From assembly GCA_036937835.1 (NCBI GenBank), contig CM072860.1, positions 2,381,501-2,445,500 on the forward strand: a stretch of DNA of 64,000 bases, given 5' to 3'. Below the pieces are notes generated by a model. That model saw only the letters and a list, made by a program, of their open reading frames with translations. It did no database searches and was not told the origin of the DNA. Positions 35,801 to 51,100 of this stretch are shown here, piece by piece. The position numbers and the translations under genes were made by a program. Every line of letters starts with the position of its first letter. Positions within the stretch are counted from its first letter, which is position 1. Source of the stretch: Pampus argenteus (lineage: Eukaryota; Chordata; Actinopteri; Scombriformes; Stromateidae).

Positions 35801-36401
35801 TCTGGATGTCTAAACAAATGAAAAAACGTTTCCTTCTCCTTCTTCCTCGCCAGCGGATGTGTGTTCGAGTGTTTGTCTGTGTTTTAATGCAGATTTAAAT
35901 TCTTGTATATCTTCACTGTCGAAGAAATGACACAAGTTTTCCCAGAGAATCGTTCCTGCCAGAAGTTTTGAACATGACTGTGAATGTGTGTGTTTTATAG
36001 TGTCCCATGTGTGTATATATACTTCTCAAAGCTGCATTATCCAGAGAACCTATCAGTACTGTGGTAGACACACACACACACACACACAAACACACACGTG
36101 AACTGTAAAGCAATATGGTAACTCCTGCTGTTTAATATTGAAGAGCAGATGTTTGCTGCGTTAATCATATCTGCCAGAGCTACACACACACACACACACA
36201 CTGTTAATGATCTTCACACAGCCTCTGATTGTTTGCTGTGTGTGTGTCAGGTGATCAGCTGAGTGACGACAGCCTGAGACCAGCATGGGGATCCCTCCTT
36301 ATTTTTCCAGGGCACAATGACGGGCGCCGTGCCACTGCACACACACACACACACACACCATGAAGTCACCCCTCGAATCTAAAAATAAAAGGGTGTGTCA
36401 G

Positions 36402-36445
<44 letters not shown>

Positions 36446-36522
36446 CAGCATACAGAGAGGGCATTCTTCTCAGTCTCCCCAGTGCTGACCTCACCCTGTC
36501 TGGACATCCCTCAGCAGCATGG

Positions 36523-36556
<34 letters not shown>

Positions 36557-38082
36557 CTGCACAAGCATGTAGGTCAGACTGGAGTGAAACTGAACTAAAG
36601 TGCTGTATTACACAAGGAAGAAAGAAAGACACATTTCTACATTACTAACAGCACAGAGCGAGTCATTGTTAACCATGAGACATTTCTCATTGTATGCAGT
36701 TTGTTACACGTGATCTCTGGATCTCTTCTACGTTTATTTAGCAGTAAACATCCCATTTATTTTCTATGTGAGCAGCTTCAGCTTCTCTGGTTGTTGTTTA
36801 CTGTGACCCAACACATTAACAACCTGGAAGATGGAAACTCCTCAACGATGATGGTTTCATGACTTTTAGCTGCATTAGCAGGTTTAAAACTTTAGATTAA
36901 AAACTGTTTTCAGCCACCGAATGAATTTTCATATCTTTGTTAATAATAAAACACAAACATCATCAACAACCATTAAACACATCTTGAAGCTTATTATGGG
37001 AAACTTATAGTTTCATATCAACCAAATAATATAGTAAATATAGAGGAGTGAAAATAATCTGTAGAAGCTGAGAATGGAAATGTATGATGTCATCCAGCAA
37101 CAACAACACACACACACACACACACATCTGGCTGCTCTTCCCATAATAAACTCTTATTACCACTCTCTAATTATGTCCCACATACCTGCTTGCCCGGGTT
37201 AAGTATATAAAAAAACCCACAGGTGTGTGTGTGTGTGTATAAATTACAGCCTGTTCCTCTGAGGTCGTCTCCTCCCTTTGCGTCTTTCTTCCCTTCTTCC
37301 TCCGCTCATCTTCCTCCTGCTCTTTCAGGTTTCATATCCTCATCATCTTTCCCTCTCATTTTGTCTTCGTCCTCTCCTTCCCTCCTCTCTTCATCACCAT
37401 CTCCATTTTTCCAACCTTTCCTCTGTATCTCTCCTATCTCCTTTTCTTCTATCCTTGTTTCCCTTCATTAACATCAGCATCCTCTTCTTGCTTTGGCCTT
37501 CTCTCCTCCTCTTTTTTTCTTCCCTTCATTCCCAAAATGTTCCCTTGATCCATCTATCCTTATCTATCCTGTCCTTCCTCCTCATCTCCTTTCCTTCTAA
37601 CCATCTTCACCACCTCCCTTACTTCCTCCTCTCTTTCTTCCCTCCTTCCCGCTGTTATCCATGGGAAAATTACTTAACAGTTTATAACTCCAGCAGGGTC
37701 GTGCGTTGCACAGTGTGGGTGTTTGTATATCTCAGGAGTCCCATTTTTATTACATTTCTGGTTAATGAGAGGTCAATTTATGACTGTGTATTTGCGTTTC
37801 TTAACCATCCATCTGCAGTTTGGGAGCTATTCGTGTGTGTTAACAGTGATCTTCATTGTGAGCAGTGTTAAACATTCCAGCGCTGACGCCGTTTTTGCCT
37901 CTGGTTTGTTTTCATAATGAAAAACTCATTAGAAACAAATGAACATAAACAGTGTGTCAAATGAATTCAGCTCAGCCTGCGGCTCTGCGGGTTTGGATTG
38001 TGTGGAAATTGTTTAATTTTCACAGGGCATAATCAACAATCCTTTTATAGGTGGAAACAGAGAAGCAACAGAGATCCAGTGC

Positions 38083-38123
<41 letters not shown>

Positions 38124-39420
38124 TTAAACGAAGAGAGTTCAACTTCATTGCTTTGTGAGAGGAGATGTGGAGGTCAGAGGTCAGAAGATTACAGAATAAC
38201 TCCAGCAGGGTGATTGTGTCACTTTCCTGCACATCACTTTTCTTCTGTGATATCACTGAGTGTGAAAAAACGGGAGCTAAAGTTAGCTTTTATACACAAA
38301 ACCTGAGCCACATCAAAACCAGAAGTTATGATAAAGCGGCCCAGTTCAAATGTGGCTGCATGCTTTACGGTTTTTCCACGTTTTTCTGCAGGATCAGATT
38401 TTAAAATAAGAACCTTTTGAATCGAGAATTGGTGACGGTGTCGAGGTCAGGAGAACACGGCAGAGAGCAGGAGTTGTTATATCAAAGACCTCGATTTATG
38501 TTTGCGTTGGCTCACGCGGCCGAGTTCCCCGCTGCGTGTCTGTAAAATCCTAAACTTGTAAAAAATCTGACCCGTGTTGCCATGACACGGATTCCTGTGA
38601 TTTATGCAGCAGCAGTGAGAGGATGAATGAATGAAGGAAGGAAGGAAACAAGGAAGGAAGGAAGGAAGGAAGGGAGAAGTGAAAGGGAAATGGAAAAGTC
38701 TGCTCTTCATTTTCACACTGTGTAATCAGGAATTAGTTTTCTTCTTATGTGCCCCTGAAGTGTCTTTAATCTGCATTCATACTGATCTGAAACATCGGTG
38801 TAATTTACCTGCTTCATTAACCCGGAGAGAACGGGGAGTAAAACACGACCTGACCTTTTTATTTGTTGATAGTTAACAGAGGAAAACGCCATTTAATCCA
38901 TCCTCTATGAAATAAACAGGCACATACACGTCTATAGGACCGACGGAAAAGTGTGAATTTACCCTTTAAGTTTGTTGTTACAAACATAAATTGCGTATTT
39001 GTGGTGTCACAGATCTGTTTCAGTTGGATTAAACAACACACGACTTTGTAGTTTTTATATGTTGGAATAAAACACACTGTAAAGTAACAAGTACAAAACA
39101 TCTTTAACAATAATCTACCGCAAACTTTTGTAACATCATAGTTGGCTCGCTTTTTTTTTTTTCCTGTCCGTGGTCCAGTTGCTAAGTCACTGTGTCCATC
39201 TGTGTGTTCCTGTCTTTCTTTCCTTCTTTCTTTCCTTCTTTCTTCATCCTCTCTTTCTTCATGTCTGTTGATGTAATTTATGGCTGAACTCGAACCTCAC
39301 ACCACACCGCACACTCTTCACCGTTTCTCCCTCAGCAGCCTGAAAAACGTGCTGAAACATCCCAGAAATGCATTAACAACACAGGCCTCACCACCGTGTG
39401 ACCCGCAGTCGCCACTGTGC

Positions 39421-39458
<38 letters not shown>

Positions 39459-41692
39459 GTATTACAGAGGAATGTGATGGGTTTCTGTGGGATGTTTGGT
39501 TCAGGCTGTTTTGGAGATGCTCTTTAGGGCGCCGTTGACATGGGGACAGAGACAGTTAAACAAAAATGCCTCCAAAAATGGGTTTTAAAGGAGTCTGTTT
39601 GGCAGTGTTGTATGACTTTTTTTTATTCTTACAATTCACTGTATTTCTCTGAATGTGCTTCTGTTTGCCTTCCAACTTTTCTCAACCAATTCGTCTTTTG
39701 TCTCTTCTTCTGCTGTACGTCCAGATTGAGGACGGAGGGAAGGCGGCCCAGTGCAAGAAGCTAAAAGTGGGCGACGAGCTCATTAACATAAATGGATCCG
39801 CCCTCTACGGTAGCAGACAGGAAGCGCTCATCCTCATCAAGGGATCGTACAGGATACTGAAGCTCGCAGTCAGGAGGTAAACACTCGACCTGACAACAGC
39901 GTCACATAGATGCACACAGGACACGAGGGCTTGTACACACACGACACATCTTCATCATCGCTGTCGTTAGCACGCACACGGATGCTTCTCATAAATAGTT
40001 TCATAACTTCAAAGTGATTATTTAAACGGTTGTGTGTTTGTCGCCCGGCGTTTTTTGTTCTTCTAGCTGCAGGAAGGGAAGGAGGAGACGTGAAAGAGGT
40101 GACTACGGTTTTCCTGCTCTCCTAGCCAGACATGCAAACACATGTGAAGTCACTGTTCTCAGATAGAGAAGAGGAAGTAACCTTTGACCTTCAGGGTGTC
40201 AGCGGTAGAAGCTGATAAAGTCTGATGAGCAGGGAGGAGCTGGACGTCTGTAAATGTGCCTGTGTGCTCTTAGTCATTTGAAAAAAAGCACTGAAAGCTC
40301 AAAAGCAAACAAGTCACAACAAGATAAATTATAAATTAGAATTTCCTGTGAAGAATTCCTGATGAATGGAGGATAAATGCAGCATTTTTCAACCTTAAAA
40401 CCTCATGACTGTAACCTTTCTGTGACTACGGGTCATGCTGACTTTGCACTCGCCACCTCAGATGTAGAGATTTAGGAAACTCAGAGTCCGACCAGAAACC
40501 TTTAATATAAACACGTGTCTCCGTGTCTGACTGATAATAAACAGGCTCCAGATCTACGTCTGGGGGAAACGTCTGACCATCTGTCAGTCTTTCTTTGACT
40601 GGAAATGTTTTATACATTTTGTTTTTAGATTTGTTGTAAATACAAATTGGAGGTTAATCCAGATTGATGCATTTCAGTTGGTTTGATTGCAAAATATTGC
40701 TATGAGCATTAAGCAAATAGAGATTTCCCATGTCATAACTTTTCTATAAATTTCTTTGGATTATGCTGCAGCAGTATCGTCAGATATGAAATATTTAAAG
40801 CTGCATTAAAACTATAAAAGCCTCCCTTTACGTTGACCCAGCAGATTCAGGTGATAATTCATCACTATGATCGACTCCCTTCACATTACACACAGTCATT
40901 TGATCCGTTGTTAATATAACATTTTAATTAGCGCAGCTTTAATGTTAATTTATTACAGCTTAACATTCACTTAATAACCTTGCTGTGGGGCAACATGACA
41001 CCAGTTGGCACAGGAGAAGAAATAGTTACTTGTTCCTACAGTATTTCCCAGCATGCACCTCCCTGCCTGTTGGTATTCTGGCTCAGGAAGCAGAACTAAT
41101 GGCAGGAATATTTCCACTCTGTAAACTTCAGTCCAGTTGGCGTCTCAGAAAGGGACTTTTAGGTTGATTTAACAGCATATCGGCTGAATTATCTGGAGCA
41201 GAGAAGCTGATCTTACACAGTTTGATCCAAATGTGATTTTCTTTAATTATTTATACATGTAAGTATTGACATACAAAACAGTAAAAAACGTTTGTGAGGA
41301 GGACGTCATCAGCCTGGAGCTTTTTTAATAATTTAACATCCACATGCTGATGCCACTCACTGCATGTGGGCAGCAAATTAAAAATATCTTTTAAATAACA
41401 TTTAACATTACCAGAAGAGATAAAACTTTCCCTTTTTCTTCCATGTTGTCATTTTTCTCAACCGTTTCTGCCACCCTGAGGTTGAAACTTCCCATAATCC
41501 TCGGCTCTACTCAGACTGAGCTGGGACATTTTAGTGTTACAGCGATTACGTTGTCTTCTTTTTCGGACACGTCCAGACAGATGTTTGGCAGCACCGCGTC
41601 TTGTTCTGGCTTTGAAACCAGATCGGTCGTCCAGCAGTCACAACGTTGCCGGCTTTCTGTTCCTGCAGCAAGCAGGCAGACCCCTATCTAAT

Positions 41693-41773
<81 letters not shown>

Positions 41774-44700
41774 AAATGCACCTTTAGACTGATTTAGAGA
41801 CGGGGACACAGTCATGGATGGACATAGGAATGTGTGTCAGTGTCTGGTATGTACTCAATGTCTGACTGTTAGGGGCTTTCCCAATGGTGTGTGTGTGTGT
41901 TTGATTTTGAATTCAATTTGAGTGACAATAACAGCATGGAAGCCTTGTGAGAGTGAGATCCAGTGTTGGTGCCGTGTTTCTACGTGGTTTGTGTGCGTAC
42001 TACTCTCTCTACGCCTGTATTGAGTTGTTATTTATATTTTGGCCGGAGCGTTCAAACCACAGCTACCCGCACATCAATTAAACTCACTTTGATTGACAAG
42101 TCACTGACACTAATCACCAACCTCTGCTCTGTTATTGGGTGGAGACCCTGTTGCACTTTGCTTCTGTGCCAATCACGTCACAGCTTCCGTTAGTCTGCTT
42201 TTACTCATTACTGTAGCAACAATGACACACACACACACACACACACACACCGTGCACGCTCAGCAATGATGAAATGTTCACATTTGCACACTTTGCTCCA
42301 CTTGTATAGTTTTACCATCTGCAGCTCTGTGCTACTTATGTAGACAGGTGAATGTCGCCACCTACAGGCAAAAGAAGAAACGCCTGCTAGTTTAGACATT
42401 TAGACCACGTGCAGCCGATAATTGGGCCGATACACTCCTTCAGACGTAACTGTCGGATGGTCAGAAACCTCCTCCCATGCATCTTTCCAACACCGAGCTG
42501 ACATTCACAGCTACATCATGAGCTACGACATCATACATACATCATACTCCTGGCTTTAAAACCGACGGGTGACGTCACCGTGGCTACGCCCATAGTTTTT
42601 AATACAGTCTATATGTAAAACTTAACATGAGCCTTACGTTGGCTGGTAAAAGAAGGGTCGAACAGCTCCCCCTTGTGGAGATTTGCTGCCTTTTAAACAC
42701 CAGTTAGTATTTCTGAGTTAAAGCTAACATAGTTTTCCGATTCTGAGCTTTAGTTTGTGTTAGGATGACTTCATAAAAACAGACCGTTTTTACCGTCTAC
42801 GTCTTACACTTTTTTACTTATATATTATATTGTTTTACTTTATAGTTTACGTCACCTAAAGTGTAAAACTGTATTTCTTTGGCTCCGTCCATTCAGGTTG
42901 TGACAAATGTTTACGTAGCGCTGCTTTCTTTCTGATGGCAGCCTGCCAAACACTTTTCAACATTTCTGCCAAACCGTAGGAGCTCTACCTCGTATGATTT
43001 TTATATGTGCATGCTTGTGTGTGCAGAGGTATTTTTCCAAGTGTGAGAAATGTGCGCGTGGGCCCTTTTCTGTTATTTTAAGCTCAATTAAAACTCACTT
43101 AACCTTAACTGAGATGGAGAGTAGCTACATGGATTTCTTACACCCAATACGCTTGTCTCAAACATCAGGGAACATCAGGAAATTACTCAGCGGGGTTCCT
43201 CCCGTACAGCGTTTTACTGTTGGACCATTTCTGAATAAATGGGCTTTTTTTTTAAAGCAGGGGAGAAGTTAAGGAAAAATGAATACAGTGGATTTAATTA
43301 TATGATGTAAATGCAGAGGAAGGAAATGTGGAGTTGGCGAAGAGAGAAGATGATTTGTTCACGTTGAGTAAAAGGATGGAAAATGGTTCTTTTGTGTGAC
43401 TTTTCTACTAAATTCTGGCTGTGAAGCGTATTGAGTTTATAAAAGGGCGGCTTGTCTTTGACAGGTTTAAATCATATTAGTACAAAACATTAACTTTGCA
43501 TTTTTTCTTATTTACAGTCAGTAGTTGTTGTTGCTGAGCTGGTTGATCTTTCTTCCCTCCATCACTCTAATCAGTGCTGATTGTTTTAGATGAATATGTA
43601 TGTTGTCCTGAAAGACGTGAAGGCTGAAGGGACGCCTGCAGGCTAAGTTCGGTAGAACCGCAGGAATTTACTGTCCTGCCCGGCAGTTTGGTGGAAGGAA
43701 CGTTTTAGTTTTTATTTCAGGACTGATGCTTTACGGGTGTTTTAACGAGCCAACGGATGGTGAAATGCACCCACACTGTTGTTAACTAGTGTTTTTTTAC
43801 TTAATTAAGACCAACTAAACCAACTAAACTAAAATGAACACTTGTATACTATATAAATTCATTGTGTATGTCATCCTTTACATCTATGGTCACTTTGATA
43901 CAGATTTCATACGTTAAACTCCACGATTTAAGGCTTCAACAACTACAATCACTTCAATTATTGATTATATTGAATATAAATTTGAATCCAGTTGTTTGAA
44001 ATAAAAAATGTTAAATTTGTAGTGATTTAAAACTATTTAAATCACCATTTTTACTCATTAAATGCTCAAACAGTTATTGTTGACGACTTACTAATGGATT
44101 TGTCCTATATAATACATAATACATAAGTAGTGGTTCAGCATCACATTTTGTACACGTATGAAAAGGTCAAACAGAAACATTTGGAACACGCGTGTTATAT
44201 ATCAAACACAGCGTGTAATTATAATGTTTGACATTTGACTGCCCGCCGTGCTACTGCCACTATGAGTCATGCATTTGTTTAATATGGCGACCGTGTAATA
44301 TAACATTAGCAGACACACATCTGTTGTGGTTGTGTTGTGTTTTCAGTAGAAACATCAACAAAACTTCAAATGTTGATTCACTCATTAAATTTAGATTTCC
44401 TGCTTCTGCAGCGAAACTATCCGCAGCTTCTTATAGTTCCACTGTATTAATATCCTTGTATTTTCTCAATATGTTGTCTTATTTTAACAGATATATTGAA
44501 TGAGAAATTGCATTTCCCACGACACTGAAAGGAAAAGGAGAGTTTTTAGCTTCCATAACCTCTGATACGTATCGTGACCTCGTTTTAAGTTTGCCGCTCT
44601 GTGTGACCTTTTCGCCCTCGTTTGTCAGAGCTGTTTGTTTAACAGCAGGAGTATTTCTGTCTCTTTACATTTTTTGGGGGTCTTTTTGTTGCCTCGACCT

Positions 44701-47068
44701 GGAAATGTTTCTCCTATAGTACTTCCTGTTTTCACAAACCTTTTGTTAGATCAAACTGTACTCTCTGTGTGTGTGTGTGTGTGTGGACGAGCCAGGAGGA
44801 CATTCTTCAACTTCTGCATCATTTCCTATTCTCCCAAAAGTTTCCCATCCCTGTTTCCTGCTTAATGCTTAACGGCTTAATGCGTCGACAAAAAAAATGT
44901 GTGTATGTGTGTGAAAAACAAGCAGCATCTATGGGAAAAGAACAAAAGAGCAGCCGCTTATTTACTGCTGTTGATGGACATAGGAAATGGCTCTTTAGAT
45001 GCAGGTGTGCATGTATGTGCATGTTTATACTGTATAGACCAGGCCATTTATATACATGAAATGTAAAAGATATATTATGAAATTTGAGGCAGACATTTAA
45101 AACAAACAAACAAACAAAATAATCCATATCTATAAATGGCGTTAGTAAACTACATACAGTATGCTCATGGTTGTGGTTTGTGCTTTTATTTTGAAATGAG
45201 CTAAAAAGATGAGAGATGAAAAATGTTTATAAATCCAGATTTTGTTTGTTTTTGTTGTGGGGGTTAAACTGTTTCATATTTCCATCATATTTTCCATCTG
45301 CCTACGGCGGAAAAATCTCACTTTTGAATAAAATCGGACTCATATTCAGTAGCGAATTTAAACAGATTATACTGAGATTATTACAGCAACATAGCAGACG
45401 ACAGAAACAGGCTGAAGTCTCGACACGTGGCAGCTCGATACGCTGACGGCGGCAGGAGGAGTGAACATAAGGAAATTAAAATGATAATTACAAGAGAGTT
45501 TGATGTTTTGACAGGGTAAACAGGACAGACTCTTTCATCCCAGCTCGCTCTTTCATCTCTGCTACACATTAACTAAACATTTAGTTTCTGCCGAAGGCTC
45601 CGGCAGGGAGGAGGAAGAGGAGATGAAAGACTGAAAGCAGGGAAAGTGGGTGAAAGAGAAAAGATTCAGGAGTTTTAGGTAAAGAAAAAATGTTAAAAAC
45701 AGTAACATGAGCCCTTTATCAGACTCAGATTAGGATTAATTCTTCCTCCTGTTCTCCAACTCCTGCTCCAGAAACAACGTGACATTATTACTAAACCATC
45801 AACATCATGAGGCAAGAAATAGGCCATAAATATAGACTTCTGCTCACGTAATTCAGGGTTCATCTAAACTGCCTCTGATTGGTTTAAAAAACAGTCAAGA
45901 AATTGGATTTTAAAATCCAGATTTTAAAATTTGTGCTCAGCTGCTTTGGTTTTATTTTTCTCTTCTTCTGTCAAATGAAAAAAAAACAGAACGTGATTAT
46001 TATTATTATGAAAATTAATTGGCAGCTATTTTGATAATCGATTAATCGTTTCAGTCATTTTTCAAGCGACAACATTTGATGTGTAAATGCTGAATCAGGA
46101 CCTGAGTTCTGTTGCTACATGATGTTAATAACCCGGTGCTGATATGTGAGAGGAAAGCAGGCCGCTCCTCTTCTGTAATTTGTTGTGTTTGTCTGATCAA
46201 TTTCACAGTTTGTTTGTTGCTAATTTGAAACATTTGTTTTTTCATCGTTTCCTGTTGCTTCCGACGCTGCAGCTCTTTTTCTGTCTGTGTGCTGACTCGC
46301 TCTTTTCGTTGTGTGTTTTTTTTTTAGTAGATGCTTATTTCAAACTGTCACAAAGATGTTTATACACACACACACAGACACACACACATATCCCGTTGTT
46401 TAGATTTTCGTACCGCAGTCCCCAGAGACTGGAGCAAGACTGATGTCTGCGGTGCCAAGAAGCATGAAACACAATAGTCTGCCCCCCATCACTCCTTCCC
46501 AAACCGAACAATACACATTCCTGTCATTCCTCAAGACCTCTTCACACATAAACACACACATACGCATGTACACACACACCGCTCTGGGTCTGATTACAGC
46601 TCCGATGTGGCGGTGACGCTGGTCGAGATGAAATATTGACATTGTGGACAGAAGTAAAGTAAAGTCAGTTAATAATCTGCTGAAACGTGAGTTTATGAGG
46701 TTGGAAAAAAAAGTCGACCCTTGTGTAATAAAGTAAATATGAAAACATTGATATATTATGGCCATATAAAGTGTATATGGCCATTAGATCTGCAACATGT
46801 ATCAATAAATCAACCCGTTGATCAACAGAAAATGAATCGGCAACTATTTCTGATAATCAATTAATCATTTTAGTCATTTTTTTAAAGCAAATAACGCGAA
46901 ACATTTGTGTGTGTGTGTGTGAGCATGTGTGTGTGTGTGTGTGTGCATCTACGTGGGTGAGTGTGTCTGCGTGTGGTCTGCTACAGTTTATCTGTCTCCT
47001 CTGGCCTGGTTTTTATTAACTGGCCCATTAAACTGCGACTCCATGATACATGACACTGGTCTGACTCC

Positions 47069-47101
<33 letters not shown>

Positions 47102-48138
47102 AGGATAAACCAGGACATAACGTGTAAATAAACCTCACACACTCCTCTTGTTCTTATGTTTGTACGATAACTCAAACTCAGCACGGTGGAACTAAAATGT
47201 TTGATGTTATTGATTTAAATGTATGTATTGTCTTTAGTTCTTCAGGTGTCTTTTAGTGTCTAAAATGTCGAAATATAAAGATTTATACCCGTCATGTGGT
47301 TCAGATTATGTATTTCATCTGACCAACAAGTAATCCTTAACATCTGAACCATCGTTGATTCATTTTTCTGCTGATTGATCGACTAATCTTAACTTTCCTC
47401 TTCTCTCTTTGAGTCTCCGCTTGAAGACACATTTGCGATCAAATCAACAATGAGAAAGATTGTCCATTTTAAAGGAATAGTTCAGTATTTTGGGGAATAA
47501 ATTTAATCTCTTAGTTGACGTGTAAGTAGGATGAGTAGATTGATAAAACACCTCTAAAACTCTGTTGAGGTAATCCGCTAGTAATTTCCTGAATACGTAT
47601 TTTATCTGACAGTCAGAAATCTCATGTTTAATCCATCAGCAGCCTTAATCCACGACATGAACAAGCTCAGGTCACACTAGAGTTATTTTAAAAAGCAGTG
47701 CACCAGTTTCCCATCACTGCAGTACGTCAACATCAAATGACATAAAATCCACCCACACACTCCCTCGAGGCGCTTTAATATCGTCATTGTCGATCACATT
47801 AAAGCCAGTAGAGACTTTTTTAAATACACAAAATGTGTCTTTTTTTTCTCTGTGGATGAAATGAGATGCATTTATTTAATATGAAATGTTACGTAAATGA
47901 AATTAGATGATGGAGCAGTGTGTAATTAACATTTCAGCTTTTAAAACAGTTGGATGGAATAAATGGCAAACGAGGGCTGATTAAACACACACACGCGCAC
48001 ACACACACACACACACACACAATCCAGCAGTAACAAACAGCACATTGTGCTGCAGAGGCTAAAGTGGACTTCACCCTTCCTGCCATCGACCCTGGTATGA
48101 GCCTAGTCTCACTGTACTGATTACCTGGTATGTACCCC

Positions 48139-48171
<33 letters not shown>

Positions 48172-51100
48172 GTGTTTAACCCTATCTAAGCAGTATATGC
48201 ATGTGTGTATGTCATTCAGAAATCCATAATCAAGGATGATAAGGCAAACAGTGGGTGTGTGTGTGTCTGATTGCATGCACACACACACACACACACACAC
48301 ACAGTCCAGGAGACTCATAAAGCAAACAAATATGTCCTGATTGCAGCGAACACAAAGGGCCAGAAGGGGAGGAGGTGAGGTTGTTTAGGCTTTAGAGTAG
48401 TTAACCCTTCACCCTTTTGAAGGGAAGACAGAGAATGTAAGGAATCTGCTCACATGCGTGTAAATAACACACACACACACACACACACATGTCTGGGGGA
48501 GATATGGGTCTCCAGGAAAATCCTTTGAAGCTCGCTAAGGTTCTCGTGTTATTAAGTGTCTGCCGTCGTTTGGCTGGTTAAACTTCAACACCGCTAACGG
48601 CGGACGCTAACACCTTCTTGGTGTTCAAACCTGGTCAAAACAACAACAGCGCCGTGACTCCGATACGCTTCTACCGTCAGCCAGCGCCGTCTGAAACGAG
48701 GAATGTCACATGCCGATTTTATCAGCTGTAGCTAACAAACATTAAATCCATGAATCAGTCATACTAAAAAGTAAAGGTTTGACTGTTTAAATAAAGAAAT
48801 TATTGATTTTTAAATCGATCAGAGCCAGTTTTCCTAGTTAGAAACAACACTGATGATACAGTTGAGTCTTTCAGGTCTGAACCGGCACCTCCAGGTTTCT
48901 GGTTTCATAAATAAAAATAAGATATTTATTTACTTATTTATGTAATTTTCTTTTATAGACACAGGATGTTACAAATGTATTTATTTACTTTTGTTTTTCG
49001 TAGTGTTTTGGGGATTTCTTTTGCCTTTAAGTAGCATACGGTTGAGAGCTGACAGGAAATGAAACAGATAAATATATATTTTTACATAAACCTGGAAACA
49101 ATCAGAAAGTTTGAGGATTCAGAAATACTTCTGGATTCTGGGTTTTATTCCTTCCTCTGACGCTTTTTAATTCAGATGGATTTGATCTGCTCACGTTTTT
49201 TTGGGGAACTCAAATGTGGTCGTCACATCTGTGGAAAGCAGAAAGTTTATTTATTGTCAGAGTTGTAGCTCACAGATAAGAAACGTGGTCAACGTTAGAT
49301 ATGTTCTGCTGTTCATCCATCACCTCTACTCATTGTTTTTGTCTAAATTTATTCTCGTATTCTCCCGCAGTCCTCCCCTCCTCTCTTACATCCCCCCTTC
49401 TTTCACCACACTTTGTTTTTCTCGTCTTTCTGCCAGTGTGAAAAAAAAGCCCCCTTGTCTGTCCAACAGTCTTTGCTTTCTTCGCTCTTTCGATCTCGTT
49501 TTCTTGCTCTGCAAACACACACATAGACACAAGAAGGAAGTACCTCTGCATTTTTCTCCCCCCTGTCAAACAATAACAGTGTGGAACTCTGGGTATTATT
49601 TTAGCAGCCGTCCACTGCTTTATCTGCTCTCCACAATACTTCCTCTCTCACTGACATACATCCTGCCACAGAGGGGGCGAGAGAGGCAGGGAAAGAATGA
49701 GATGGGGAGAGAGAGAGAGAGGGGTGGGAGTGAGAGAAATGCAGTGCAGGAGGGCGAAATAGCCGTGTTTTGTCTTCCAGCAAGAGGATCGAGGGAGGAG
49801 GAAGAGAGGAAAAGGAGGGAGAGGGGATGTGAGGATCATCGGCTGGTTTTTTCCTCTTGGTCAGAACCTGCCAACTACTTCACCTCTTCAGATGAACATC
49901 AGCTCCTGGAGTCAGACGGCACTTTCTGTCAAGTCTCGCACCTTACGGACTCAACCTGGTTCTCTTGATCCGACCTCAACCGGCTTGAGGACAAAAGAAA
50001 AGAGTCGTGACCCTTAGTTTTTTTTAACGGCGTGGCGATTCTGATCGGAAAACTTGCAACGGGGGATTTAGTCGGTAGACGCCTTGAACTTGACCTTTGG
50101 GTGTCAGGGATGCTGGGGACTGTGGTGGGATCAGTTAGACTGTGGATGCTTCAGCTTCTGACTCTGGTACGTTTGAAAAGTCTCACCGGTTGGAATAATA
50201 TCGCGTAGCTCATTTTAATCTTCTGTTTGATTACTTTAAATGTTAAATGTCGTTTTGTCACATTTGTCATTTGGCTCAGCGTAGACTCAACAGTATGGAG
50301 GAGGGGTTGTTAATCACATGATAAGACTACACAAACATCTTTATACAGTTTTCTGTCTCAATCCGTTTGTCTGGCATTCGTTCTGTACTGTATTTGAGAC
50401 TGTGTGTGTGTGTGTGTGACTCAGATTATGCGCGTTGACCTTTGCGGTATCAGTCAGCTGTTGCAGTTTCTGACCATTAACTGGGACATTCCAGCAGATC
50501 TTTTCATAGAGGCTCATTCAGAGCTGCAGACGGAGAATTCATAATTTCTCAGACCTCCTCTGGCTGCTGTCAAGTCTCACTAACGCTTCTATTTTTCAAT
50601 CCGACCATTTAATTCTCCTAAAATTGTCTCTTGTTTGCATTTCTTCTTCATACATTGACCACTGTTACCAATTTTCATAGACCAAGAATTGTATTTAATA
50701 CAGTATATCACTCAAAATCTGTGCTCCACATGTATATATTTCTAAATAGAAGCGATGTCTTGCAAGCTTGATTGAATTTCCTGGTTGTTTGTGGTTGCAG
50801 CTACACCACAGCAGCGGTCGGTTAAGCCATTATCTCGGCCTCCGCATAAAGGACGCACTGTTATCTCCTGTATGCCCCTTTCAAAAAAAACCAAAAAAAA
50901 AAACATGATTCATGTGATTCCTCTTTGCGTGTTGTTGCCAGCTGTGACAGGTAGCCAACTGGGTTACAGTGTCAGAAACAGGAAGGGGGAAGTTTTACAC
51001 TCGTACAGTTGATAGTGGCCTTGATAGGCGCGACCTCACTGTGGCTTCGTAGTGCTTTGGTGTGTTTGTGTGTAAATGAGCGAGCCTCCATGGATGTCAC

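Larger units (their letters stand above)
24598..39724 (+). other. shroom4 intron 1
   Basis: 15.1 kb between the two PDZ exons. It contains at least fifteen CA/TG tracts, a (CCT)n run at about 24964-24993, a (CTCCT)n array, a (GGAA)n run and copies of the dispersed GCTGCAAC repeat at about 26,540-26,760 and 30,280. I find no nested gene: longer open frames are C/T-rich (37278-37871) or cross microsatellites. Confidence 0.85.

Noticed and set aside
37278..37871. 197-codon open frame on the plus strand
   Set aside because: It is a C/T-rich stretch giving Ser/Leu/Phe/Pro only, with no domain, inside shroom4 intron 1. It fits low-complexity sequence.
49201..49968. 255-codon open frame on the plus strand
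   Set aside because: It has no recognisable domain and biased composition (pyrimidine-rich then purine-rich). It probably overlaps a possible non-coding leader rather than a protein.
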